A DNA stretch of 64,000 nucleotides from JAAZNF01 sp964561025. Its GTDB lineage: Bacteria > Myxococcota > B64-G9. The position numbers and the translations under genes were made by a program. The DNA is taken from NCBI GenBank assembly GCA_964561025.1, contig CAZLNM010000003.1, positions 1-64,000 of the forward strand. Direction: 5' to 3'. The notes beneath the pieces were generated by a model that saw nothing but the letters and a program-made list of their open reading frames with translations, was not told where the DNA came from and did no database searches. Numbering within the stretch: position 1 is the first letter of the stretch; each line of letters starts with the position of its first letter. Of the stretch, positions 1-7,800 are shown piece by piece.

Positions 1-522
1 GGTCCCGTTGTGGTGCAAGAACAGCGCGTTGCCCGTCAAGGTGCCCTGGGCCGCGTACACGCCCACGTTCCGGCTGTAGGCGATCTCCACGTTCGCCAGC
101 ACGGCGCCGGTCGAGCGGTTCTCGATGGCCGTGGCCGCCTTCTCGATGACGGCGTGCTGCATGTTGAGGGTGGAGCCCGCTGCGGCCACGATGCCCGTCC
201 AGGCCCCGGGCTGGGCGCTGCCGCTCTCGGGACGGAAGGCGGCCTTGTCGGTCGCCGTGCCCGCGACCGAGAGCGTGCCGTTCACCTGGAGCTTGTAGGC
301 GCCGCGGAACTGCACCACCGCGCCGGCGTTGACCGTGAGGGTGATGCCGGGGGCGACGGTGAGATCGCCCACGATGACGACCGAGTCGCCCGCGTTCCAG
401 GTGGTGTTGGAGTTCAGCGTGCCGGAGTACTCGGCCGCGGAGGCGGCGCCGGCGCATACTCCGAGAGCGAAGAGCGAAGCCAACAACGCCATCGTCACGG
501 GGCGCAGGGGAATCGGGCTCAT
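1..522 (-). CDS. secreted beta-helix-like protein (3' end outside window)
   Basis: The N-terminal 174 codons are inside the window and the rest runs off the left edge. The start ATG (520-522, read leftwards) is preceded by GGGAG at a good distance. The first ~30 residues form a signal peptide ending near AGAASA, so the protein is exported. After it come repeated short beta-strand units (VVIVGDLTVAPGITLTVNAG, LQVNGTLSVAGTAT, LANVEIAYSRNVGVYAAQG) of the kind seen in right-handed parallel beta-helix proteins. The enzymatic activity, if any, cannot be told from this fragment. Fold call is moderately confident; function unknown. Confidence 0.7.
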   Translation of the reverse strand, partial: MSPIPLRPVTMALLASLFALGVCAGAASAAEYSGTLNSNTTWNAGDSVVIVGDLTVAPGITLTVNAGAVVQFRGAYKLQVNGTLSVAGTATDKAAFRPESGSAQPGAWTGIVAAAGSTLNMQHAVIEKAATAIENRSTGAVLANVEIAYSRNVGVYAAQGTLTGNALFLHHNGT

Positions 523-661
523 GACATCTCCCTTCGAGTGATTGACCGGTCCTAAAGACGGAAAGGCGGCGCGGATTTTCAGGGCCATGGCGCGCCATTC
601 TTACCCGATCGCGGCAGTAAAATCTACCGCCAGCGGACCATGACGCGGGGCGAAATTTTCG

Positions 662-690
662 TTGACACGGGCCGTCACGGGGGGTAGTTT
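662..690 (+). promoter_or_regulatory. sigma70-type promoter
   Basis: TTGACA (662-667), 17-base spacer, TAGTTT (685-690). Predicted start of transcription is about 697-699, at the ATG of a 48-codon frame and 145 bases before the zinc-ribbon gene. Confidence 0.65.
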
Positions 691-698
691 GCGCGCGC

Positions 699-845
699 AT
701 GGCGGCTCTGTTCCAGGATCGTATTCCCGGAGAATCGCGGTGCGGCGACCGCCTGTACGCCGCCAACAACCCGACAGCGCTTCTTGCCCGGCTCCCAGCC
801 GGGCTTTTTTTTACCCGGGGGCCGTTCGAGGAGGCATTGACGTGA
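699..845 (+). CDS. possible leaderless small ORF / leader peptide (48 aa)
   Basis: The frame starts with ATG at 699, only eight bases after the -10 box, so it would be translated without a leader. It begins MAALFQDRIPGES and ends EEALT, and its TGA (843-845) overlaps the GTG start of the zinc-ribbon gene at 842. Codons 30-38 are the hairpin and T-tract of an intrinsic terminator. It may be a leader peptide that controls read-through, or the transcript may be a small RNA of about 110 bases whose terminator is the hairpin, with the frame being chance. No protein family recognised. Confidence 0.35.
   Translation: MAALFQDRIPGESRCGDRLYAANNPTALLARLPAGLFFTRGPFEEALT
786..812 (+). terminator. intrinsic terminator / attenuator
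   Basis: A perfect 8-bp stem (GCCCGGCT/AGCCGGGC) with a 3-base loop is followed by eight T. It lies between the promoter at 662-690 and the gene starting at 842, so either it ends a short RNA or it attenuates the downstream gene. Confidence 0.75.
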
Positions 846-1585
846 GCGTCCTCCCTGTCCTGAAGTCTCTTCTCGCGCTGCAGACCGTCGATTTGAAATA
901 CCGCGAACTGGACAAGGACCGGCGGCACATCCCGGCCCGCATCCAGGAGATCGACGCCATCCTGGCGCAGGCGCGCAAGGAGCTTTCCGACCTCAAGAAT
1001 CAGTACGACGAGGCCGAGCTGGCGCGCCAGATGTCCGAGAGCGATCTCAAGGCCGAGAAGGAGAAGATCCGCAAGTGGGAGGCCCGCCTCAACGAGATCC
1101 GCACCAACCGTGACTACCAGGCCCTCTCCCGGGAGATCGAGGGCGCCCGCAAGGCCAACCTGGGCATCGAGGACGAGATCCTGCGCAAGATGCAGGAGAT
1201 CGAGGATCTCAAGAAGGTCATCGAGCACAAGCAGGAGGACTTCTCCCGGACGGAGAAGGAGCTGCTCGCGGAGCGCGCCGAGCTGGAGGCCAAGCTGGCC
1301 AACATCAACTCCCGGGTCCAGGAGCAGGAGGCGGCCCGCAAGCTCGCCATGCAGGGTATCGATGGCGCCTGGCTGGCCCAGTACGAGGCCATCCGCGGCC
1401 GGCGCGACGGCATCGCCATGGCCGCCGTGTTGGACGAGCACTGCCTGGGATGCCACATGGGCATCCCGCCGCAGCTCTACAACATCGTGCTGCGCGGCCA
1501 GGAGATCCGCACCTGCCCCAACTGCGCCCGCATCCTGTACTACGAGGTGGCGCTGAAAGAGAACGCGGAGAACTCCGCGGCATGA
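842..1585 (+). CDS. coiled-coil C4 zinc-ribbon protein (FlgZ/CdsZ-like, DUF164)
   Basis: 247 residues. Residues ~10-175 are a long charged coiled coil; the C-terminal ribbon has C201-x2-C204 and C225-x2-C228 (CLGCHMG, CPNCARILYYE), the zf-RING_7 arrangement. Known members (Helicobacter HP0958/FlgZ, Chlamydia CT398/CdsZ) bind RpoN or secretion-apparatus proteins and RNA, so a chaperone or adaptor role is likely; the partner here is unknown. The GTG start at 842 was chosen because GAGGAGG lies eight bases before it and upstream in-frame starts fall in the promoter or terminator. It is followed by an RNase HI-like gene in the same direction. Confidence 0.85.
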   Translation: MSVLPVLKSLLALQTVDLKYRELDKDRRHIPARIQEIDAILAQARKELSDLKNQYDEAELARQMSESDLKAEKEKIRKWEARLNEIRTNRDYQALSREIEGARKANLGIEDEILRKMQEIEDLKKVIEHKQEDFSRTEKELLAERAELEAKLANINSRVQEQEAARKLAMQGIDGAWLAQYEAIRGRRDGIAMAAVLDEHCLGCHMGIPPQLYNIVLRGQEIRTCPNCARILYYEVALKENAENSAA

Positions 1586-1666
1586 GTCCGGGGCGGCCGC
1601 CACCGCGGCGGCTCGGTGGCCCGGCCGGGCCGGGTGGCGTCGAAGAACAGGCACGGGCGCGAGGGG

Positions 1667-2323
1667 ATGTCTTTGGGCAGAACCGGTGAGAAGCAAGGCG
1701 CGCGCGACGAGGTGGGAGGGGCGGACGCGCGGGCGCGGGACGTCCTGCGGTTCATCGCCCGCGAGGAGCCCCTGGCCGCCACGCTGCGGCGTTTTTCCGA
1801 TCTTACTCGCCACGACCTTCAGGCCATGCTGGAGCGCTTGGCGGGCGCGCCCGACGGGGTGAAGAACGGGGTGAAAGCGAGCGCCGGGGCCGGTTCGGAA
1901 CCCGTGCGATCTTCGGCGAGCGGTGAACTGGTCTTGTTCACCGACGGGGCCTCGCGCGGCAACCCGGGCCTGGCGGGCGCGGGCGTGGTGTTGCAACGGC
2001 CCGACGGGAGCGTCGTGGCGCAGCGGGCGGTATTTCTGGGGACGCGGACCAACAACGAGGCGGAATACGAGGCGCTGCTCATCGGTCTTGCGCTGGCCCG
2101 GGAATTCGCCCCGGAACGTCTCGAGGTGCGCCTCGACTCCGAGCTCGTGGTGCGCCAGCTGAGCGGCCAGTACCGGGTCCGCCACCCCGGCCTGATCCCC
2201 CTCCATCGCAAGGCGCAGGAGCTGCTGCGGGCCTTCCCAAATCACCGCGTCTTGCACGTCATGCGCGAGCAGAACACGCGCGCCGACGAGCTCTCCAACC
2301 GGGCCATCGACGAACGCCGATAG
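1667..2323 (+). CDS. RNase HI-like protein
   Basis: 218 residues. The C-terminal ~135 residues are an RNase H domain of the reverse-transcriptase-like (RVT_3/YpdQ) type that cleaves RNA in RNA-DNA hybrids. Catalytic acids are D93 (TDGASRGNPG), E133 (NNEAEYEAL), D157 (RLDSELVVRQ) and D207 (NTRADELSN). The first ~85 residues are helical and not recognised. The ATG at 1667 is preceded directly by GAGGGG, too close for an ideal ribosome site; a GTG or other upstream start remains possible. The gene converges on rnpB, with 17 bases between. Confidence 0.88.
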   Translation: MSLGRTGEKQGARDEVGGADARARDVLRFIAREEPLAATLRRFSDLTRHDLQAMLERLAGAPDGVKNGVKASAGAGSEPVRSSASGELVLFTDGASRGNPGLAGAGVVLQRPDGSVVAQRAVFLGTRTNNEAEYEALLIGLALAREFAPERLEVRLDSELVVRQLSGQYRVRHPGLIPLHRKAQELLRAFPNHRVLHVMREQNTRADELSNRAIDERR

Positions 2324-2340
2324 GCTGCGATGGAAAAAAT

Positions 2341-2811
2341 CCGCCAGTGCGGGCCGTAAGCCGGGTTCTGTTCCCCGCCGGAGTTGCCCCCGGCGGGGCG
2401 GTGCCCATTCGTCTAGGCCGGACGTCGCCGTCCGGCTCGAGCGATCGACCCGGGCGCCGCGGACGGGCCCTCCGCTCCGGAGCCGCCTCCGGACGCGCCT
2501 CTATGCGATCTTGCTCCAGGTGGGGTTTGCCGTGCCCGGGATGTCTCCACCCCGGCGGTGCGCTCTTGCCGCACCGTTTCACCCTTGCCGCCCTCCCGGC
2601 CCGCGAGCCGGAGGGGTTGAGAAAGAAAGGCTTGCGCCGTCTTCCCTGCGCCACGCCCTGCCGCGGCAGGGCGGGCGGGCGGTCTGTTCTCTGTGGCACT
2701 TTCCTTGGGGTTGCCCCCACTGGCCGTTAGCCAGCACCCTGGCCCTGGGGAGCCCGGACTTTCCTCCCGCCCCCCGGAGGGGGCCGGCGGACACCTGGCC
2801 CGCACCGGCGG
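2341..2811 (-). ncRNA. rnpB: RNase P RNA (class A)
   Basis: Read on the minus strand the region has the universal 5' block GAGGAAAGTCCGGGCTCC near 2740-2765 and the 3' block ACAGAACCCGGCTTA near 2355-2372. The ends pair as helix P1: CCGCCGGTGCGGGCC at the 5' end (2797-2811) with GGCCCGCACTGGCGG at the 3' end (2341-2355), with one G-T wobble-type position. The segment AGAGAACAGACCGCC and the GGTGAAACGGTGCGGCAAGA-like block (2565-2583) are also typical. Six T directly follow P1 (2332-2339 on the plus strand as A), so termination may use P1 itself. It is the catalytic RNA for tRNA 5' maturation. Ends are accurate to a few bases. Confidence 0.95.
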
Positions 2812-2819
2812 AAATCGAA

Positions 2820-2848
2820 ACTCAAAGAGCGAAGGCGGATTTTCGCAA
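2820..2848 (-). promoter_or_regulatory. possible rnpB promoter
   Basis: On the minus strand TTGCGA (2843-2848), 17-base spacer, TTGAGT (2820-2825), eight bases before the predicted RNA 5' end at 2811. The -10 box is weak, but the position fits the RNA end. Confidence 0.4.
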
Positions 2849-2921
2849 AAAACGCGCGCCGACGGAAGGAAAAATGGCGCCGCGGTTTGCGCCCCGGCCG
2901 GCTTTGCGATAGAGGAGTGGC

Positions 2922-3773
2922 ATGGAATCGTCCCGGACCGTGCGCCTCCTGCTGCGCGCCGAGTTTTCGGCGCTGCTGCGCTCGCCGCAAGGCATCCTGG
3001 GAGCCTGTCTTTTGTTCCTGGTGGCCGGCTGGGTGCTATCGAAGCTCACCGGAAACGCCGAGTTCATCAACCGCCTGGCCTCGGGGGGCATCGATCCGGA
3101 GGAGGGCTTCCTGCTCGCGGTGGTGAAGTGGGTGGCGGGTGACGACGCCGACTACCTGACGCGCCTGTTCGTGGATCGCTCGCCGTTCATTTCCATCTTC
3201 TTCGTCGTCACGGCCTTCGCCATCCCGTTCTCGGCCATGATCGCCTCGCTCGACCAGAACGCGACGGACATCGGCAACCGCGGCATCCGTTTCTACCTCG
3301 TGCGCGCGCGGCGCGGGCAGCTCTTCTGGGGGCGCTTCCTGGGCAACGTGCTGTTTTTCGGCGCCGCTTGCCTGGTCGTTGCCGTCACGGGCACCGTGTT
3401 CGCGCTGGCCCTGGACGCGCACCACGGCGCGCTCGAGATCGTGGCCGCCGGCGTCTGGGTCTTCGGAGCCCTGTGGCTGGCCGCATTGCCGTGGATCGCC
3501 TTGATGGCCTTTTGCGGCAACATCACCGGGAACCCGCTGCTCGCGGCCACCCTGGGGTTCGGCGTCTACCTGGGCGTCGCCCTGATCGGCGGGTTCGGCG
3601 GCTGGCTCGTCGAGGGCCTGAAGGTCTTGCGCTACCTCCTTCCGGCGCCGCTGCGCTACCAGTTGCTCACCGGAGGCGTCAGCGGAGGGCTCCTGGCCGC
3701 GGCCGCCACCCTGGGGTACGCCGCGGTCTTCGCCTGGGCGGGGTGGTTTTCCCTGCGACGGAGGGACCTGTGA
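2922..3773 (+). CDS. ABC-2 type transporter permease
   Basis: 283 residues with about six hydrophobic segments (~22-42, 88-108, 140-165, 170-195, 200-230, 255-275), the pattern of an ABC-2 integral membrane subunit. The ATG follows GAGGAG at six bases. Its TGA overlaps the GTG of the ATPase gene (GTGA), so the two are translationally coupled and form one exporter. The substrate cannot be told; ABC-2 systems export lipids, polysaccharides, drugs or copper-related cargo (NosFY-like arrangement is one possibility). Confidence 0.85.
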   Translation: MESSRTVRLLLRAEFSALLRSPQGILGACLLFLVAGWVLSKLTGNAEFINRLASGGIDPEEGFLLAVVKWVAGDDADYLTRLFVDRSPFISIFFVVTAFAIPFSAMIASLDQNATDIGNRGIRFYLVRARRGQLFWGRFLGNVLFFGAACLVVAVTGTVFALALDAHHGALEIVAAGVWVFGALWLAALPWIALMAFCGNITGNPLLAATLGFGVYLGVALIGGFGGWLVEGLKVLRYLLPAPLRYQLLTGGVSGGLLAAAATLGYAAVFAWAGWFSLRRRDL

Positions 3774-4699
3774 GCGCGGCGGTGGAAATCCGGGGCCTGC
3801 GCCGGTCCTTCGGGCCGGTGCTGGCACTATGTGGTGTAGATCTCGACATTCCGGAGGGGTGCACCTTCGGCCTGGTGGGCCCGAACGGCGCCGGCAAGAC
3901 CACGCTCTTCTCCATCCTGGCCGGGTTCATCCGCCCCAGCGAGGGGCAGGTCCGCGTCCTCGGCCGCCCGCCGGAGGAACTGCCGCCGGGGACGCTGGCC
4001 GTCCTTCCGCAGGACGCCTCGTTCCGCCGCCAGGTTCCGGTACGCTCACAGCTCGAGCTGTTCGCGAACCTACAGGGCCTGGCGCCGGAGGCCGCTCGCC
4101 GGGACGTCGAGCGGGTGCTCGAACTGTGCGACCTTCGGGAGATTGCGAACCGTGCCCCGGACGTCCTCTCCCACGGAATGCGAAAGCGCGTGGCCATCGC
4201 CCAGGCCTTCCTCGGGGATCCGCGCATGGTGATCCTGGACGAGCCCATCGCCGGCCTGGATCCGGCCCAGGCGCGCCGCATCCGAACCCTGATCCAGGCC
4301 GAGGCCGGCAAGCGGACGTTCGTGATCTCCTCCCACGTCATGGCCGACATCGAGACCCTGTGCACCCGGGTGGCCATCATCGACAAGGGACGTATCACCG
4401 CTCAACCCGAGGTCGCCGATCTCACCCGCCGCGGCGGGGTGGTGGTCTTCACCCTGGAGGCCTCACCGTCGCCCGAGCTGGCGGCGGTCTTTCAGGCGCT
4501 CCCGGTGGTGGCCGAGGTCGAGGCGAAGCCGGTCGAGCGCAAGCTCCAGATTACCGTCCGGGCCGGCACCGACCTGGACGCGGCGTGCGGGGAATTTCTG
4601 CGCGTGCTCGTCGAGCGGCGGGTGGCGTTCGTGGCCATGCAGAAGGGCACCTCGCTCGAGGACGCGATCATCCAGGCCACCGAGAAATCGCCGAAGTAG
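3770..4699 (+). CDS. ABC transporter ATP-binding protein
   Basis: 309 residues. Walker A is GPNGAGKTT (37-45), signature VLSHGMRKRVAIAQ, Walker B VILDEP, and the switch histidine lies in VISSHVMADIE. A C-terminal extension of ~80 residues follows the ATPase core, as in many CcmA/NosF-type ATPases. The GTG at 3770 overlaps the stop of the permease gene. It energises that permease at the inner membrane. Confidence 0.92.
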   Translation: MSAAVEIRGLRRSFGPVLALCGVDLDIPEGCTFGLVGPNGAGKTTLFSILAGFIRPSEGQVRVLGRPPEELPPGTLAVLPQDASFRRQVPVRSQLELFANLQGLAPEAARRDVERVLELCDLREIANRAPDVLSHGMRKRVAIAQAFLGDPRMVILDEPIAGLDPAQARRIRTLIQAEAGKRTFVISSHVMADIETLCTRVAIIDKGRITAQPEVADLTRRGGVVVFTLEASPSPELAAVFQALPVVAEVEAKPVERKLQITVRAGTDLDAACGEFLRVLVERRVAFVAMQKGTSLEDAIIQATEKSPK

Positions 4700-4870
4700 C
4701 GCCGGTCGGTCTGCGGCAACTCGTACGTGTTCCGAAATCTTCTTCACGGGGACAGGCTCTGGAATTCCACTGCAATTTCAGATAGTTTCCATGAGCGTGG
4801 GGCGCGCGCGAATGACCACGGGGCCATCTAGACCAGCGCAAACAAGCCCGCCCCTTGACTGGAAAAAGTA

Positions 4871-4900
4871 AAAAAAAACGCCCCCGGCATCCGGGGGCGT
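4871..4900 (-). terminator. intrinsic terminator of the small membrane-protein gene
   Basis: Read leftwards, ACGCCCCCGG-ATG-CCGGGGGCGT (4878-4900) forms a 10-bp stem followed by a run of T (A at 4871-4878 on plus). It sits 28 bases after the stop of the gene at 4929-5405. The 170 bases between it and the ABC ATPase stop hold nothing I can support. Confidence 0.85.
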
Positions 4901-4928
4901 CTGCGCTCTTCAACGATATCGAAAGGGA

Positions 4929-5405
4929 TCAGGCAGCAGGAGCTGGAGCGGCCGGGGCCGCGGCCTTGCCGATGCCCATGGCGCCGATGATGGCCAGCAG
5001 ACCGCCCAGCAACCCGAAGATGTTGGTCCAGCCGAAGGCTAGGATCACGATGCCGGCGATCTCGGCCACGATGCTGAGCACGCCCACGACGATGATGAAC
5101 CCCTTGGCCTTGGCCAGGAAGCAGAACACCGCGCACACGATCTGCAGGATGAACATGAGCCACAGGAACAGGCCGAACACCATCAGCCCGGTCCCGGCCG
5201 TGCCCATCTTGTTGGTTGCGTCGGTGAGCTCCTTGCTGGCCTTGGCGGCGTCATCGGCGGCGCCCTCCTTGATGGCCTCTTGGCCCACCTGCTGCAAGGC
5301 GTCGCCGGTGATCTTGGCCGCGCCGCCGCCCAGCACGTAGCCGGCGCCGGCGATGACGTTGATGATGGCAGCGACGATCAAAATGATACCCGCTGCGATT
5401 CTCAT
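4929..5405 (-). CDS. small four-helix membrane protein, unknown function
   Basis: 158 residues. An N-terminal hydrophobic segment (3-28) precedes a polar stretch (~30-70), then three close transmembrane segments (~73-98, 100-120, 122-146) and an Ala/Pro-rich tail. No catalytic motif. A strong AAGGAGG lies before the ATG; a TTGACA-17-TACACG promoter and a good terminator frame it as a single-gene transcript. Confidence 0.75.
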   Translation of the reverse strand: MRIAAGIILIVAAIINVIAGAGYVLGGGAAKITGDALQQVGQEAIKEGAADDAAKASKELTDATNKMGTAGTGLMVFGLFLWLMFILQIVCAVFCFLAKAKGFIIVVGVLSIVAEIAGIVILAFGWTNIFGLLGGLLAIIGAMGIGKAAAPAAPAPAA

Positions 5406-5469
5406 GGATTCCTCCTTTTTCAGGGCCTCGACCCTGATGGGTTTCTCATTTTCTGAAAGAAACGCCAGT

Positions 5470-5498
5470 CGTGTATCCGAAAAGGACTTTCATGTCAA
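5470..5498 (-). promoter_or_regulatory. probable promoter of the membrane-protein gene
   Basis: Minus strand TTGACA (5493-5498), 17-base spacer, TACACG (5470-5475). The leader would be about 60 bases and carries AAGGAGG before the ATG at 5405. Confidence 0.5.
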
Positions 5499-5568
5499 AG
5501 GTCTTTTTGCCTGGCTGACGGACTGGGACGGAAGAGCCGGTGGTTTTCCGCCAGGGACTGTCGAATAG

Positions 5569-5598
5569 TTGACAGGTTTTCGAGCCCGCGTCTATCTT
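5569..5598 (+). promoter_or_regulatory. sigma70-type promoter
   Basis: TTGACA (5569-5574), 18-base spacer, TATCTT (5593-5598), giving a leader of about 70 bases before the ATG at 5674. Confidence 0.6.
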
Positions 5599-5673
5599 GG
5601 GCTTGAAGCCCCGCCGCTCCTCTGCCGTCTTCTTCCTTGGGGCGGGGACGGATTCGAGCCGTGGAGGTGCCCG

Positions 5674-6135
5674 ATGAAAGCAAGGCTCATGATGACAATG
5701 TTGCTGTGTTTTGGCCTGGTCCTGATGGCCTCGCGCGGGATGGCGCAGACCTTCCCGGCGGCGCTCAAGGGCAAGATCATCACCAGCACCAAGGAGATCG
5801 AGGTGCCGACGGTCCCCAAGGATTTCGTGGCCAAGGTGAAAAAGCAGGACAAGTCGGTGTTCAAGAAGGGCGAGAGCGGCGGCTACACCATCTACTTCGT
5901 GGCCTTCTTCAACAAGGCGGTGCCGGTGGACAGCGTCGGCATCGTGGTGCTCGACGACAAGAAGGAGGCCATCGCCGTGGCCGACGTGCCCGAGCAGAAG
6001 GGCAACTGGTCGCTCGCCTCGCAGATCACCGTCGATGACACCGAGTCCCCCGGGAAGAAACACATCCTGCAGGTGTACTACGCGACCGGGAAGAACCCGG
6101 TGATCCTGGCCAAGAAGGAGATCGTCCTCAAGTGA
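5674..6135 (+). CDS. secreted protein of unknown function
   Basis: 153 residues. A signal peptide (MKARLMMTMLLCFG, cleavage near GMAQ at ~24-25) is followed by a beta-rich, Lys-rich domain. Repeated Lys clusters (VAKVKKQDKSVFKKGE) and the segment VVLDDKKEAIAVADVPEQKG suggest an immunoglobulin-like or similar sandwich, but no family is recognised. The start was chosen from GGAGG seven bases upstream and the signal peptide. It converges with pyrI, leaving 43 bases with no clear terminator. Confidence 0.75.
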   Translation: MKARLMMTMLLCFGLVLMASRGMAQTFPAALKGKIITSTKEIEVPTVPKDFVAKVKKQDKSVFKKGESGGYTIYFVAFFNKAVPVDSVGIVVLDDKKEAIAVADVPEQKGNWSLASQITVDDTESPGKKHILQVYYATGKNPVILAKKEIVLK

Positions 6136-6178
6136 GCGGCCGCGCCTCGCTCGACAAGGCCGGTGCCGGCGCGGAGGT

Positions 6179-6640
6179 TCACACCACCAGCTCGGCGGGG
6201 TTGCGGTAGAGGCGTTCGCAGTAGGCGCAACGCACCGCGAAGGTCCGGCCCTCGCCCTCGCGCAAAAAGCGGGTGCGGGCGGCCTCGGCGTTGGTCACGC
6301 ACTTGGGGTTCGGGCAGCGCAGGATGCCGACGAACTCACGCGGGAGGTGGATGGGTCGCTTCTCCACCACCTTCCAGCCCTCGATGATGTTGATGGTGGC
6401 GGTGGGCGCCACCAGCGAGAGCCGGTCGGTGACCTCGGCGGTCAGCTCGAGGTTCTCGACCTTGACGATGTCCTTGCGGCCGAGTTTCTCCGAGGGGAAG
6501 TTGATCCCCACCGACAGGATGCCCTGCTGGGTCACGCCGAGGATGTTGATGACCTTGAGCGCCATGGGGCTGGGGATGTGGTCGATGACGGTCCCCCGCT
6601 CGATGGCGTACACCTTGTGGGCGCGCTTGGGCTCGTTCAT
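6179..6640 (-). CDS. pyrI: aspartate carbamoyltransferase regulatory chain
   Basis: 153 residues, the normal size. The N-terminal allosteric domain (VYAIERGTVIDHI, LGVTQQGILSVGINFPSEKLG) binds nucleotides; the C-terminal zinc domain has CPNPKC and CAYC. It joins PyrB in the holoenzyme that commits carbamoyl phosphate and aspartate to pyrimidines and gives CTP/ATP feedback. Its ATG overlaps the pyrB stop (ATGA). Confidence 0.96.
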   Translation of the reverse strand: MNEPKRAHKVYAIERGTVIDHIPSPMALKVINILGVTQQGILSVGINFPSEKLGRKDIVKVENLELTAEVTDRLSLVAPTATINIIEGWKVVEKRPIHLPREFVGILRCPNPKCVTNAEAARTRFLREGEGRTFAVRCAYCERLYRNPAELVV

Positions 6641-7554
6641 GAAATCACCCCCGTGACCAGCCCCAGCAGGGCCTGGCGGGTGGGAACTCCGTTGTGGGCC
6701 TGGCGAAAGTACACCGCGTTGGGGAGAGAATCCATCTCCGGGGCGATCTCGTCGACGCGGGGCAGCGGGTGCATGATGCGCACCTTCTCGCCCGCCTGCG
6801 AAAGCACCGCCGGGGTGAGCCGGTAGCTGCCGGCGACCTTCTGGTATTCCTGAAAGTCCTCGAAGCGCTCCTTCTGGATGCGGGTGACGTAGAGGACGTC
6901 CAGCGGCTTTCCGATGTCCGAAAGCTCACGCACCTCGGTGAACTTCAATCCAGCGCCGGCGAGGTGCGCGGTGAGATCCTCGGGCATGCTGAGCGACTCC
7001 GGCGAGATGAACACGAACTCGGCGCCGAACAGCGCGAGCGCCATGGCCAGCGAGTGCACCGTGCGGCCGTGCTTGAGGTCGCCCAGCATGCCGATGCGAA
7101 GGCCGGTGAGCCGGCCGACCTCTTCCTGGATGGTGACGAGGTCCAGGAAGGTCTGGGTGGGGTGCTGGTTGGCCCCATCGCCGGCGTTGATGACCGGCAC
7201 CAGCGAGACCTCGGAGGCCAGCCGGGCGGCCCCCTCGATGCGGTGGCGCATGGCGATGACATGGCAGTACCCGCACACGGTGCGGATGGTGTCGGAGAGC
7301 GTCTCTCCCTTGGTGGCGGAGCTCACGTTGGGGTCGGCGAAGCCGAACACCTGGCCGCCCATGCGCACCATGGCCGCTTCGAACGACAGCCGGGTGCGGG
7401 TGGAGGGCTCGAAGAAGAGCGTGGCCAGCACCTTGCCGCGAAGGCAATCGGCGTGTGCGCCCTGCTTGACTTCCAGCGCGCGCTTCACCACGTACTGGAT
7501 GTCTTCCCTGGTAAAATCCCGCATGGAGACGATCGAGCGTCCCGCAAAATCCAC
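6637..7554 (-). CDS. pyrB: aspartate carbamoyltransferase catalytic chain
   Basis: 305 residues. Carbamoyl-phosphate site STRT at 51-54 (FEPSTRTRLSFE), HPTQ (NQHPTQTFLDL) and the late PLPR (HPLPRVDEI) are present. The GTG at 7554 was chosen because AAGGAGG lies five to six bases before it and the protein then begins VDFAGRSIVSMRDF, as in other class B enzymes; an ATG 19 codons upstream has no such site. It catalyses the first step of pyrimidine synthesis after carbamoyl phosphate. Confidence 0.96.
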   Translation of the reverse strand: MDFAGRSIVSMRDFTREDIQYVVKRALEVKQGAHADCLRGKVLATLFFEPSTRTRLSFEAAMVRMGGQVFGFADPNVSSATKGETLSDTIRTVCGYCHVIAMRHRIEGAARLASEVSLVPVINAGDGANQHPTQTFLDLVTIQEEVGRLTGLRIGMLGDLKHGRTVHSLAMALALFGAEFVFISPESLSMPEDLTAHLAGAGLKFTEVRELSDIGKPLDVLYVTRIQKERFEDFQEYQKVAGSYRLTPAVLSQAGEKVRIMHPLPRVDEIAPEMDSLPNAVYFRQAHNGVPTRQALLGLVTGVIS

Positions 7555-7596
7555 GTCAGCCTCCTTGGTCGAGAAGATGGCCTCGGGTCGGCCCAG

Positions 7597-7624
7597 AGTA
7601 TAGAAAAGCAATCGAACAACGCAA
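7597..7624 (-). promoter_or_regulatory. pyrBI promoter
   Basis: Minus strand TTGCGT (7619-7624), 16-base spacer, TATACT (7597-7602). The leader to the GTG at 7554 is about 36 bases with no terminator hairpin, so no UTP attenuator of the enteric kind is seen. Confidence 0.7.
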
Positions 7625-7669
7625 GGGAAAAAACATCTTCACAAGATTTGGCGAGTAACAGCAATACCC

Positions 7670-7711
7670 GGGCCTGTCCCCAATCAAAATGCTTATATAA
7701 CAATGTGTTAT
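7670..7711. repeat. GGGGACAGGCCC motif with AT-rich hairpin
   Basis: On the minus strand GGGGACAGGCCC (7670-7681) sits beside an AT-rich stretch containing the perfect hairpin ATAACA-ATG-TGTTAT (7697-7711). The same motif and AT-rich setting recur at 24.8 kb and 57.4 kb. It lies in the divergent gap between pyrB and a PilZ gene. Confidence 0.45.
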
Positions 7712-7800
7712 TTGCCAAAGAAGCCCGGTGTCGTCAAAAAAATTGACACGGCAACACATGTGGTTCATGGTATTACAAGGTGAACACAGGAGGGATACAA

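Noticed and set aside
662..841. N-terminal extension of the zinc-ribbon gene back to 662
   Set aside because: The TTG at 662 is the -35 box of a promoter and the extension runs through a terminator; GTG 842 has a ribosome site and gives the normal family length.
2347..2912. Several open frames of 70-150 codons in 2.3-2.9 kb
   Set aside because: The region is the RNase P RNA gene, with paired P1 ends and both universal sequence blocks.
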